Assembly: GCA_021648745.1 (NCBI GenBank)
Contig: JAKISE010000029.1
Location: forward strand, 1-33,361
DNA length: 33,361 nucleotides
From: Cyclobacteriaceae bacterium
GTDB lineage: Bacteria; Bacteroidota; Bacteroidia; Cytophagales; Cyclobacteriaceae
Direction: 5' to 3'
Both the position numbers and the translations under genes were made by a program. This document shows positions 23,373-31,380 of this stretch, piece after piece. Position 1 is the stretch's first letter. Each line of letters starts with the position of its first letter. Under the pieces are notes generated by a model that saw only the letters and a program-made list of their open reading frames with translations, searched no databases and was not told where the DNA came from.

Positions 23373-23416
23373 TATTGATAAAATCTTATATTTCTAAGTT
23401 CTTTACACATTTTAAA

Positions 23417-24691
23417 ATGGCCATTGCAGGCACTGAAAGTAATTTTACTTCAGGTTCCTTAAACAAAGCCATTTTTATGTTGGCGGTTCCGATGGTACTC
23501 GAAATGGTAATGGAGTCATTATTTGCTGTAGTTGACATTTATTTTGTATCTAAGCTAGGTATAAATGCAGTAGCAACTGTTGGACTTACTGAATCGGTAA
23601 TTATGCTAGTTTTTGCCATTGCCATTGGCTTAAGTATGGCAGCCGCTGCAATGGTTGCACGAAGAATTGGAGAGGGAAAACCTAAAGAAGCCGCAGATGC
23701 CGCATGGCAAGCAATCTTACTTGGTTTAATGATTTCGGGTATAATTGGCATACTAGGGTTTGTTTATGCCTCAGATTTATTGCGCGTTATGGGAGGTTCC
23801 GAAGAGCTTATTGAACAAGGTCAGAACTACACAAAATGGATGTTTGGTGGTAATGTTACCATAATGATGCTGTTTTTAATTAACTCAGTATTTAGGGGTG
23901 CTGGCGATGCTTCATTGGCCATGCGTACATTATGGCTAGCGAATGGATTAAATATTATTCTCGACCCCATGCTAATTCACGGTTTTGGTCCCATACCTGC
24001 TATGGGAGTAGAGGGTGCTGCCATTGCTACTACTATTGGCAGGGGAGCTGGTGTACTCTACCAGTTATATCATTTATTCAACAATAAAAGTGTGGTGTCC
24101 ATTCGTAAAAGCAATATGGTGTTTAGGCCTGCCTTGATTTGGAAGTTGCTAAAAGTGTCCCTAGGTGGCATTGGGCAATTCTTAATTGGTACTGCAAGTT
24201 GGATTTTTCTGGTGAGGATTCTCTCGATTTTTGGTAGTGAAGTAGTTGCAGGTTATACCATTACATTTAGAATAATTATGTTTACCATTTTGCCTTCTTG
24301 GGGCCTTTCTAATGCTGCAGCCACCTTGGTAGGTCAAAATTTAGGTGCAGGAAAGCCCGATAGGGCCGAGCGATCTGTTTGGTTGAGTTCGCAATTTAAC
24401 CTAGTATTTATGTTATTTGTTTCCATTATTCTTTGGGTTTTTGCAAAGCCCTTGGTTGGCTTTTTCAATGCAGAAGGATTGGTACTATCCACCGGGGTTC
24501 AAGCCCTTAGGTATATTTCGGTCGGCTATGTGTTCTTTTCCTATGGCATGGTAATGAGCCAAGCTTTTAATGGAGCAGGCGACACAAAAACCCCTACCAA
24601 AATAAATTTTCTAACCTATTGGGTATTTCAATTGCCTTTGGCATACCTGCTTTCCGTTATATTAAATTGGGCCCAGAAGGTGTTTTTATGA
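23417..24691 (+). CDS. MATE-family efflux transporter, C-terminus lost by frameshift
   Basis: A 424-residue product as read, of the MATE (DinF/NorM-like) cation- or drug-antiporter family in the inner membrane. It has the two halves of six helices; typical segments are LNKAIFMLAVPMVLEMVMES, FRGAGDASLAMR and the mirrored FNGAGDTKTP. The start is ATG 23417 (MAIAGTESNF). A TTG start at 23375 is open in frame but lies in the MITE target duplication. After FQLPLAYLLSVI the frame runs into an early TGA at 24689. The expected remaining residues (KLGPEGVF... to stop) are in another frame up to 24774. Restoring one base near 24663-24668, for example in the AAA run, gives a normal 452-residue protein. 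It is either a real truncation or a sequencing error. Confidence 0.88.
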   Translation: MAIAGTESNFTSGSLNKAIFMLAVPMVLEMVMESLFAVVDIYFVSKLGINAVATVGLTESVIMLVFAIAIGLSMAAAAMVARRIGEGKPKEAADAAWQAILLGLMISGIIGILGFVYASDLLRVMGGSEELIEQGQNYTKWMFGGNVTIMMLFLINSVFRGAGDASLAMRTLWLANGLNIILDPMLIHGFGPIPAMGVEGAAIATTIGRGAGVLYQLYHLFNNKSVVSIRKSNMVFRPALIWKLLKVSLGGIGQFLIGTASWIFLVRILSIFGSEVVAGYTITFRIIMFTILPSWGLSNAAATLVGQNLGAGKPDRAERSVWLSSQFNLVFMLFVSIILWVFAKPLVGFFNAEGLVLSTGVQALRYISVGYVFFSYGMVMSQAFNGAGDTKTPTKINFLTYWVFQLPLAYLLSVILNWAQKVFL

Positions 24692-24774
24692 CTATGGTAT
24701 TATCAATTTCGCTTACAGCGGTTATATTTGTGGTGTCCTTTAAAAAAGGAACGTGGAAAAACACCGAAATATAA
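24661..24774 (+). pseudogene. Frameshifted C-terminal tail of the MATE gene
   Basis: In the frame one base back from the MATE gene, codons from 24661 read IKLGPEGVFMTMVLSISLTA, then a hydrophobic stretch, then FKKGTWKNTEI and TAA at 24772-24774. This is a normal MATE C-terminus: the last membrane helix followed by the basic GxWK tail. It shows that the reading frame was intact until recently. It ends 16 bp before the M23 peptidase start. Confidence 0.75.
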
Positions 24775-24790
24775 TATTCCCTACAACATC

Positions 24791-26083
24791 ATGAGGCTTT
24801 CTAGTAAAGTAGTTATTGCCACTTTTATACTAATTTTTATATTGGCTGGGTACCAAATTTGGATTGATCAAAATCAACCCGAGAGTAAGCCAATAGCTGA
24901 AGTAGTATTGGAAGACTCTGTTCAAAATTATGAGCCTGTTATCTTTTATGGAATAAATATTGACTCTCTGGAAGTGGTGCGAAACAAAATAAAAAGCAAG
25001 CAGCACCTCTCCGATATTTTAACTCCTTATAACGTAAGTAAAGAGGATATTTATAATCTTTCGCTTAGTGCCAAAGGCATTTTTGACTTACGAAAATTAA
25101 GAGTTAACAAGCCCTATGACCTCCTTATTAAGGAAGATAGCCTTCCTCAAGCTAAAGCAATGATCTATTACCATAACGATATCGACTATGTGGTTTTTCA
25201 TATGGGCGACAGCATTTTTGTGGAAAAAGGAGCCAAGGAAATTGTAGTTAAGGAGCAATCAACTACAGGTATAATAAACAGCTCATTATCAGCTACCATT
25301 AGCGAAATGGGCTTATCTCCCATACTTACCAACGAGCTAGCAGATGTGTTTGCCTGGCAAATAGATTTCTTTCGCCTTTATCCTGGAGATAGGTTTAAGG
25401 TTATTTATGAAGAGCAATTAGTAGAAGGAAAATCAATCGGAATTAGTGCTATTAAGGCTGCAATATTTGAGCATAATGGATACGAGAACTTTGCCTATTT
25501 TTATAACCAAGGTACAAGCATTGATTATTTTGATGAGGAAGGAAAGAGCTTACGGAAAGCATTTTTAAAGTACCCAGTTCAGTTTAGTCGAATTAGCTCA
25601 AGGTATTCGGGTAGCCGATATCACCCCGTTCAAAAAAGGTATAAAGCCCATAGAGGCACAGATTTTGCAGCTCCAAGAGGCACTCCTATACGAAGTGTAG
25701 GAGAGGGAACTGTAGTTGCAGCTCAATATGGAAAATATAATGGTAATTATGTAAAAATTAGGCATAACTCCATTTATACCACTCAATATTTACATATGTC
25801 GAAAATTGCCTCAGGCATGAAACCTGGGACACATGTTAAACAAGGGCAAACCATTGGCTATGTGGGAGCTACAGGCTTGGCTAGAGGGAACCATGTATGC
25901 TATCGCTTCTGGAAAAGCGGCTATCAGGTGGATGCATTAAAGGTTAAGTTGCCTTCTTCTGAACCTATAAAAGAAGAGATGATGGAAGACTTTGTGCACG
26001 TTGCGGCTAACTTAAAAGAGCAATTAAACGCCATTTCATATCCTATCCAAAAAACAACAGCTTCTATTGGAGGAGCAAAATAA
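24791..26083 (+). CDS. M23-family (LytM-type) peptidoglycan metallopeptidase
   Basis: A 430-residue protein with an N-terminal membrane helix (VVIATFILIFILAGYQIWI), a long extracytoplasmic region and a C-terminal M23 domain (about 280-385). Zinc ligands His287 and Asp291 lie in HRGTDFAAPRGTP, and His335 is in QYLHMSK. The usual HxH motif reads NHVCYRFW, so His368 is kept but the third zinc ligand position is Cys370. This variant, as I recall, is common in Bacteroidota M23 proteins. It probably cleaves peptide cross-links or regulates an amidase. The start is ATG 24791 (MRLSSK); an earlier TTG at 24728 overlaps the MATE tail. It follows the MATE gene by 16 bp and ends exactly where the convergent ABC permease gene ends. 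Confidence 0.9.
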   Translation: MRLSSKVVIATFILIFILAGYQIWIDQNQPESKPIAEVVLEDSVQNYEPVIFYGINIDSLEVVRNKIKSKQHLSDILTPYNVSKEDIYNLSLSAKGIFDLRKLRVNKPYDLLIKEDSLPQAKAMIYYHNDIDYVVFHMGDSIFVEKGAKEIVVKEQSTTGIINSSLSATISEMGLSPILTNELADVFAWQIDFFRLYPGDRFKVIYEEQLVEGKSIGISAIKAAIFEHNGYENFAYFYNQGTSIDYFDEEGKSLRKAFLKYPVQFSRISSRYSGSRYHPVQKRYKAHRGTDFAAPRGTPIRSVGEGTVVAAQYGKYNGNYVKIRHNSIYTTQYLHMSKIASGMKPGTHVKQGQTIGYVGATGLARGNHVCYRFWKSGYQVDALKVKLPSSEPIKEEMMEDFVHVAANLKEQLNAISYPIQKTTASIGGAK

Positions 26084-27304
26084 TTACTCCCTTCTAATGG
26101 CCTCAACAGGATCAAGCTTAGAGGCTTTTATAGCAGGATAGGTACCAAAAACGATTCCTACAATTATTGCAACAATTGAAATTATAAGCATCGTATTTAA
26201 AGTGTAAGCTGCTTGAAAAGGAATTTTTGTAAAGTGCTTAATTAAAGGCACTGCACCCATTGTAAAAAGCACACCCAAGATAAGACCAAGGATACTCCCA
26301 ATTGCGCTTATCGTTATAGATTCGGTTAGAAACTGCAAAACAATATCCTTAGGTTTGGCACCAACTGCTTTTCGCACACCAATTTCAACTGTTCTTTCAT
26401 TAACTGAAATTAATAGCACGTTCATAACGCCAATTCCTCCTACCAATACTGAAATACCGACAATTAAGCCCATTACAATCCTAAATACTAGAAACCCTTG
26501 ATTGGCCTGTTCTACTCTAAATTCGTTGGTCATTACTTTAAAATCAGATTTGCTTTCTTTAAAGTGCTGAGATATCCAGGTTAAAGCGTCTTCTTTTATT
26601 TGAGACACATCCTCAACCGAGTTAGCAATTAATCTTATTTCTGGAGGCTTTGATTGTATTTGATCTGGACTGATTAATGTGATAGGAACATAAATTTTAG
26701 CCGTATTGTCTTGTGTACTAATAATCCCAATAATGGTATAGTTGCCATTTTTATAACTAATTGGCTGACCGATAAGGTTCTTATAATCTTTGCCTTTTGT
26801 TAGATGCTGCGCAATAATTTGGTTAAGCACAACTACCGAATCCTTTTGAGAAAGGTCATCTTTGCTTATAAACCTTCCTGCAACTAAGGTTAAGTTATTA
26901 TGCCAAGTGTCAATAATGCCGTTCAAAAATACTCCCTTTCTTCTATTTGAGTCTGCTTCATATATATAGCCTGACTCTTGATATCGCATATACCCTTTGG
27001 AGCGACCTCCAACCTTTTTTAAAAGTTTGGTAAATAATGGATAAGTGAAATATGCATAGTCTTGCTTGGCTATTTTAATATTATCTTCATAGGAAACAGT
27101 GCTGGTAGTAATGATAATTGCCTCTAGTATGGTTGTACTAGAAATTTGTTGATGAGCATACTTCTCCATTCCATCAATTAGGGATAGAATACCAACTAAA
27201 GCAGCTACTCCAATCACGATTCCTAGTACGGAAAGAATGGTGTGAAACAGATTGGTTTTGGCATCACGAAATGCCATCTTAAATGAAATGAAAACTTTTT
27301 GCAT
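26084..27304 (-). CDS. MacB-like ABC transporter permease
   Basis: A 406-residue permease with one N-terminal helix (ILSVLGIVIGVAALVGILSL), a periplasmic MacB core domain of about 230 residues, and three C-terminal FtsX helices: IVMGLIVGISVLVGGIGVMN, ITISAIGSILGLILGVLFTM and MLIISIVAIIVGIVFGTYPA. The coupling segment VNERTVEIGVRKAVGAKPKD is typical of MacB/LolC-type transporters, which move lipoproteins, peptides or drugs by a mechanotransmission mechanism. No ATPase or adaptor gene lies next to it, so it must use subunits encoded elsewhere. Its stop codon abuts the stop codon of the convergent M23 gene (26083/26084) with no spacer. Confidence 0.9.
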   Translation of the reverse strand: MQKVFISFKMAFRDAKTNLFHTILSVLGIVIGVAALVGILSLIDGMEKYAHQQISSTTILEAIIITTSTVSYEDNIKIAKQDYAYFTYPLFTKLLKKVGGRSKGYMRYQESGYIYEADSNRRKGVFLNGIIDTWHNNLTLVAGRFISKDDLSQKDSVVVLNQIIAQHLTKGKDYKNLIGQPISYKNGNYTIIGIISTQDNTAKIYVPITLISPDQIQSKPPEIRLIANSVEDVSQIKEDALTWISQHFKESKSDFKVMTNEFRVEQANQGFLVFRIVMGLIVGISVLVGGIGVMNVLLISVNERTVEIGVRKAVGAKPKDIVLQFLTESITISAIGSILGLILGVLFTMGAVPLIKHFTKIPFQAAYTLNTMLIISIVAIIVGIVFGTYPAIKASKLDPVEAIRRE

Positions 27305-27402
27305 AGTAGAGAATGATTAGGATAATACAACGAATAAATAGTGCAAAACCAATTTTAAAAAATTAAATTTACATTTTAACTCAGAGCATTATATATATAA
27401 TA

Positions 27403-27492
27403 CTATTTTTTTAGCTTCTTACGTAGGAGGTTTGCTGCTACCACTAGAATAAATAGGAGAAGAAATCCACACCAATCAACGTTATCCATCAT
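27403..27492 (-). CDS. Possible 29-residue single-span membrane peptide
   Basis: A short frame with ATG at 27492 (a second ATG follows directly) and TAG at 27403. It encodes a polar start MMDNVDWC, a 13-residue hydrophobic core GFLLLFILVVAAN and a strongly basic tail LLRKKLKK. This is the layout of a small inner-membrane protein with a positive cytoplasmic end. It lies 98 bp upstream of the ABC permease on the same strand and 100 bp from the divergent MscS start. I do not recognise it. The core is short for a full membrane span, and a frame this size can arise by chance. Confidence 0.4.
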   Translation of the reverse strand: MMDNVDWCGFLLLFILVVAANLLRKKLKK

Positions 27493-27566
27493 TCATTTTT
27501 TATTACATAACCTATCAAAAAACACTAACCAAAGTTGCAACAATTTTTATTCTTGTAAGTATGTAA

Positions 27567-27574
27567 TAGTTTTG
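27567..27574 (+). promoter_or_regulatory. -7 promoter element of the MscS/DUF3078 pair
   Basis: TAGTTTTG matches the Bacteroidota -7 consensus and ends 18 bp before the MscS ATG, the same spacing as at the efflux marR gene (16224-16231). A small palindrome GTTGCAAC (27534-27541) lies 25 bp upstream. No -33 element at normal spacing was seen. Confidence 0.45.
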
Positions 27575-27592
27575 TGCTAAACCAATACCATT

Positions 27593-28429
27593 ATGAACAC
27601 CAACGAACTTTCAGCCGATGCATTAAAGTATAAAGGCTACCTATCCGATTTTGTTATGGACTTTGGCCCTAAATTAATAGGCGCAATAATTGTTTTAATT
27701 ATTGGGCTATGGGTTATAAAGATGATAACCAAAGGCTTTGACAAGCTGATGGTAAGATCTAAAATGGACGATTCTCTTCGCCCATTCTTAATGAGCCTTG
27801 TAGGCTCCTTACTTAAACTTCTTTTAGGTATAAGTATTATGGGAATGCTGGGAATAGAAATGACTTCTTTCATAGCAATTCTTGCTGCAGCAGGCTTGGC
27901 AGTAGGCATGGCCTTATCAGGTACACTTCAAAATTTTGCAGGGGGCGTTATGATTTTGATCTTTAAACCCTTTAAAGTTGGGGATTTCATAGATGCACAA
28001 GGACATTCAGGTACCGTAAAAGAGATTCAAATTTTTGTTACTTTTTTAACTACACCAGATAATGTTACCATCATCATTCCTAATGGAGGGTTATCGAATG
28101 GTTCTATGACAAATTATAGTTCTCGCTCTACACGTAGAGTAGACTGGACTGTAGGAGTTGCTTACGGTGAAAGTGTTGAAAAAGTAAGAGCAGTAATACG
28201 CAAGCTCATTGATGATGACCCCCGCATTGATGATGACCCTGCTTCCTTTATTAAAGTGGGAGAATTAGCCGATAGTTCCGTAAATTTTACGGTAAGAGGC
28301 TGGGTGAAATCCGATGATTACTGGGATGTATTTTTCGATATGAATGAAAAAATTTATACCACTTTTGAGCAAGAAGGCATGAGTATCCCCTTTCCACAAA
28401 TGGATGTACACGTTAATAATATTAAATAA
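27593..28429 (+). CDS. MscS-family mechanosensitive channel
   Basis: A 278-residue small-conductance channel, close to the 286 residues of E. coli MscS. Three membrane helices are visible: LIGAIIVLIIGLWVIKMITK, LLKLLLGISIMGMLGIEM and the pore-lining TM3 AAAGLAVGMALSGTLQNFAG with the Gly/Ala packing seen in MscS. The MscS beta domain follows (FKVGDFIDAQGHSGTVKEI, VTIIIPNGGLSNGSMTNYS) and an alpha/beta C-terminal domain ending FPQMDVHV. It releases small solutes on hypo-osmotic shock from the inner membrane as a heptamer. It is followed after 14 bp by the DUF3078 gene, so both are probably one operon. Confidence 0.95.
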   Translation: MNTNELSADALKYKGYLSDFVMDFGPKLIGAIIVLIIGLWVIKMITKGFDKLMVRSKMDDSLRPFLMSLVGSLLKLLLGISIMGMLGIEMTSFIAILAAAGLAVGMALSGTLQNFAGGVMILIFKPFKVGDFIDAQGHSGTVKEIQIFVTFLTTPDNVTIIIPNGGLSNGSMTNYSSRSTRRVDWTVGVAYGESVEKVRAVIRKLIDDDPRIDDDPASFIKVGELADSSVNFTVRGWVKSDDYWDVFFDMNEKIYTTFEQEGMSIPFPQMDVHVNNIK

Positions 28430-28443
28430 CCAACACCATCATT

Positions 28444-29352
28444 ATGATTAAACAACTACAATTATTTATTGTTGCCAGTAGTATTTGTACGGCAGCATTT
28501 GCACAAACCACCCCTCAAGATACTACTACTGTGCCTGCCGACACTGTTTGGAAAATTAATGGGGCTGTTGGGTTTAAATTTAACCAAGTAGCACTTACCA
28601 ATTGGGTTGCAGGGGGTCAAAATTCGTTGGCTTTGAATACCACATTTGATATTGCCCTAAACTATGCGAAAGATAAATGGAAATGGGACAACCTTGTTCA
28701 CCTCGGTTACGGGATATCAAAACAAGGGGAAGACCCCCTAAACAAAACAGATGACCAAATTTTAATTAACACCAATTTGGGATACGAACTCAAGGGGCCT
28801 TGGTACGCCACTTTTAATGCTAATTTTAGAACACAGTTTGTTAATGGGTATGATTTACCAAACGATTCTGTGGTAATATCTACTTTTATGGCTCCAGGGT
28901 ATTTGGTTGCCGGTTTAGGTATTGAGTATAAACCTAACGACAATTTCGTTTTTTTAATAAATCCGATTGCCAATAAAACCACATTTGTTATGGACGACCT
29001 TCTTGCCGCACAAGGAGCCTATGGGGTAGATTCTTCTGCCAATATAAGAGCCGAGTTTGGTGCATTTCTGTCGTTGTTTTATAAAAAAGAAATTGTAAAG
29101 AATGTAACATTTACAACACTCTACACGATGTTTGGCAATTACGAAGACTTAGCTGTATGGGATATAAACTGGGATTTGATTCTCGATTTTAAAATCAACA
29201 GCTTTATGGAAGCTAATTTAACCACCAATTTAATTTACGATCAGGATATTGCCATTCCTGTAGATAGAACAGGTGACGGAATAAAGGAAAGTGTTGGCCC
29301 TCGAGTGCAATTTAGGCAGGCTTTGGGCATAGGGCTTACGGCTAAGTTTTAG
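28444..29352 (+). CDS. DUF3078-family exported protein
   Basis: A 302-residue protein with signal peptide (LFIVASSICTAAFAQ) followed by a Thr-rich linker. The body shows alternating strands typical of an outer-membrane beta-barrel or beta-sandwich, with the family start FKFNQVALTNWVAGGQNSLA, then NLVHLGYGISKQG and WDINWDLILDFKI, ending in an aromatic-like ..GIGLTAKF. DUF3078 is found mainly in Bacteroidota and has no established function; the terminal Phe fits an outer-membrane protein. It lies 14 bp after the MscS gene, suggesting a link to envelope stress. Downstream is a strong inverted repeat at 29367-29424. Confidence 0.85.
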   Translation: MIKQLQLFIVASSICTAAFAQTTPQDTTTVPADTVWKINGAVGFKFNQVALTNWVAGGQNSLALNTTFDIALNYAKDKWKWDNLVHLGYGISKQGEDPLNKTDDQILINTNLGYELKGPWYATFNANFRTQFVNGYDLPNDSVVISTFMAPGYLVAGLGIEYKPNDNFVFLINPIANKTTFVMDDLLAAQGAYGVDSSANIRAEFGAFLSLFYKKEIVKNVTFTTLYTMFGNYEDLAVWDINWDLILDFKINSFMEANLTTNLIYDQDIAIPVDRTGDGIKESVGPRVQFRQALGIGLTAKF

Positions 29353-29366
29353 AAGAAAAGAGACAC

Positions 29367-29424
29367 TAGACAAAATATTATTTATAGAATAAACAAGATC
29401 TATTTTCTAATAATATTTTGTCTA
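29367..29424. terminator. Bidirectional hairpin terminator between converging genes
   Basis: TAGACAAAATATTATT (29367-29382) and its exact reverse complement (29409-29424) form a perfect 16-bp stem. The 26-nt loop holds a second pairing, ATAGA (29384-29388) with TCTAT (29399-29403). It lies between the DUF3078 gene and the convergent sulfatase-like gene, 14 and 7 bp from their ends, so it probably ends both transcripts. The stem is A+T-rich and lacks a clear T-run beyond it. Confidence 0.7.
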
Positions 29425-29431
29425 ACATCTT

Positions 29432-31363
29432 TTAATACGTTTCTACGGTTAATTTATCATCAACCATTCTGTTGTTGTATTGTTGTATAACTGCCTTTAT
29501 TTTTGTTTCCATTCGTGCTTGAACTTCAAGGTTTGTGTTAGCCAAATTATTCTTCATCGTTGGGTCTTCCTTCAAATTAAATAAGCCTACTACTTGTTTT
29601 AAATCGTACTGTAACACCCAATCAGCCATTATTAATTGGAAGGCATTGCCATAATAGCTTATGGAAAACTTGTCTTCTTTGGGATTGAGCATGTCTTCAC
29701 CAAATGCAAAATAGGGCTGGTCATAATTTAAATAGCTAAGCACCGTGGGCATAATATCTATTTGCTGAGCCACAGTGCTATCAGCACCCACCAAATTACT
29801 GCCTGGTTGAAACAAGATAATTGGAACAGTATATGACCCAACCGATGTTTTGTACTCAGCATGGTATGGGGTGCACGTGTGATCGCCTGTAATTACAAAA
29901 AGGGTGTTTGCATACCAGTCTTTTGTCTTTGCAGTGGCAAACAACTTACGAAGCGCATAATCTGCATAGCCAATGCTCTTATGCATCTTAATTTTACCTT
30001 CAGGAATTTCTGCAACAATAGATGTTGGTATTTTATGTGGGTGGTGAGATGAAACTGAAAAGATTGTACTTAAAAAAGGCTCCTCAAACTCATCAATTGT
30101 GTTAATAGCATAGGGTAAAAAAAGGTGATCCCAAATCCCCCAAACTCCATCATAATCATCTTCGTTTCCATACTCGTTTAGCCCATAATAGTGCTCTACA
30201 CCTGCTTGAACGACAAATGAATTTAAGCCCAAAGAGCCATTGGGAGCCCCATGAAAAAAGGAGGTATGGTACCCTTTTTTAGTTAATTCTGTTGCTAATG
30301 AGTTTATTTTATTGCCCGAATAATTAGATACAGTAAATGATTCTTGAAGAGATGGAATACTTGCTAAAACAGCAGGGCTCCCTTCTATTGATATTCTACT
30401 ATTGGCGTAAGAGTTTACGAAAATATAGCTGCTTTCAATTAATGAATCTAAAAATGGAGTATAGCCTTTGTATGCTCCACCATCTAAATTGCGGTTAAAC
30501 GCTCCAACGGTTTCTCGACCCAAGCTTTCAACTATGATTAACACAACATTTAGCGGTTTAAATACAGCGGTGTCCTTTGGAGTTTTAAGTAGTGGATATT
30601 CAACTTCTAAGGTTGCGTTATCAAAATAAGATTGTTTAGGGAAAACAGGCTTGTCCAAGGACATCATCATGGTAAAAGGAGTGTTCTGTACCAGCACAAT
30701 ATCTCCCGGGTTTTCAACATACTGACCAGCATCTGATGGTGCCAAAGGAAAATCTTGCTTGGGTGGCAATCCACTTCGCATACCAAGCACAGAAAGACCT
30801 AAAAAAACAACAAATGAGATGGTTTGTAGGAGGAAGGTTTTAATGGATTCAATTTTTTGTAAGGGTTTAACAAGTTTTTTGCTAACCACGATAAGTATAA
30901 ATACTAATAATAACCAAACGAGTACCACTAGAAAATAATCCAACACCATATTATAGGCCAATTGAAAGTAGTTTTCTTCATTGGCAAATTCTTCAAACAC
31001 AGTTATTGTGGTTCGCTTAGATGTAAACTTATAATATGTAAAATCTACGCAGTTCATTAGCAGCGCTACTGCATTTGTAATGTAGAAGAAGTAGCTCGTT
31101 ATTGCACGATAGGCTTTATGATTCTTCCCATTTACTGGGATTAACATTAGGATGGCATAGAGGGAGTTTATATATAAAGCTGCCGACAAATCGAACCTTA
31201 AACCTCCTAGAAAAATAATGCTAAGTTGGTAAAGCGAAGTGGTTTGGAAGCTATCCAGATTAAATAAATAAAATAGCAGCCTTGTGATTGTAAAAAGTAC
31301 CATAACTAAGCCCAGCTTTAGCAGCACTTCAGCAATCGGGTAGGAACGTATATTCTTTAGCAT
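29432..31363 (-). CDS. Membrane sulfatase / LTA-synthase-like phosphotransferase
   Basis: A 643-residue protein with five membrane helices in the first ~195 residues (for example VLLKLGLVMVLFTITRLLFY and FLVVLVWLLLVFILIVVSKK), then a periplasmic alkaline-phosphatase-superfamily domain. Metal ligands are Glu279 (LIIVESLG) and Asp494-His495 (ITGDHT), with further His residues in SSHHPH. The nucleophile position falls in SRISIEGSPAVLASIP, where Ser325 stands in place of the Thr of LtaS. Relatives transfer phosphoglycerol or phosphoethanolamine to membrane glycolipids or glycans. A Gram-negative bacterium has no lipoteichoic acid, so the acceptor is unknown. It lies 72 bp after the M28 gene on the same strand, with its own promoter-like sequence in between. 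Confidence 0.88.
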   Translation of the reverse strand: MLKNIRSYPIAEVLLKLGLVMVLFTITRLLFYLFNLDSFQTTSLYQLSIIFLGGLRFDLSAALYINSLYAILMLIPVNGKNHKAYRAITSYFFYITNAVALLMNCVDFTYYKFTSKRTTITVFEEFANEENYFQLAYNMVLDYFLVVLVWLLLVFILIVVSKKLVKPLQKIESIKTFLLQTISFVVFLGLSVLGMRSGLPPKQDFPLAPSDAGQYVENPGDIVLVQNTPFTMMMSLDKPVFPKQSYFDNATLEVEYPLLKTPKDTAVFKPLNVVLIIVESLGRETVGAFNRNLDGGAYKGYTPFLDSLIESSYIFVNSYANSRISIEGSPAVLASIPSLQESFTVSNYSGNKINSLATELTKKGYHTSFFHGAPNGSLGLNSFVVQAGVEHYYGLNEYGNEDDYDGVWGIWDHLFLPYAINTIDEFEEPFLSTIFSVSSHHPHKIPTSIVAEIPEGKIKMHKSIGYADYALRKLFATAKTKDWYANTLFVITGDHTCTPYHAEYKTSVGSYTVPIILFQPGSNLVGADSTVAQQIDIMPTVLSYLNYDQPYFAFGEDMLNPKEDKFSISYYGNAFQLIMADWVLQYDLKQVVGLFNLKEDPTMKNNLANTNLEVQARMETKIKAVIQQYNNRMVDDKLTVETY

Positions 31364-31380
31364 TTAAAATGTTAAGTAAG

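Noticed and set aside
23375..23416. TTG start adding 14 residues to the MATE protein
   Set aside because: It falls in the MITE target duplication and the added residues do not look like a MATE N-terminus. ATG 23417 fits better.
24728..24790. TTG start adding 21 residues to the M23 peptidase
   Set aside because: Those codons overlap the real tail of the MATE gene, and the signal-anchor starts naturally at ATG 24791.
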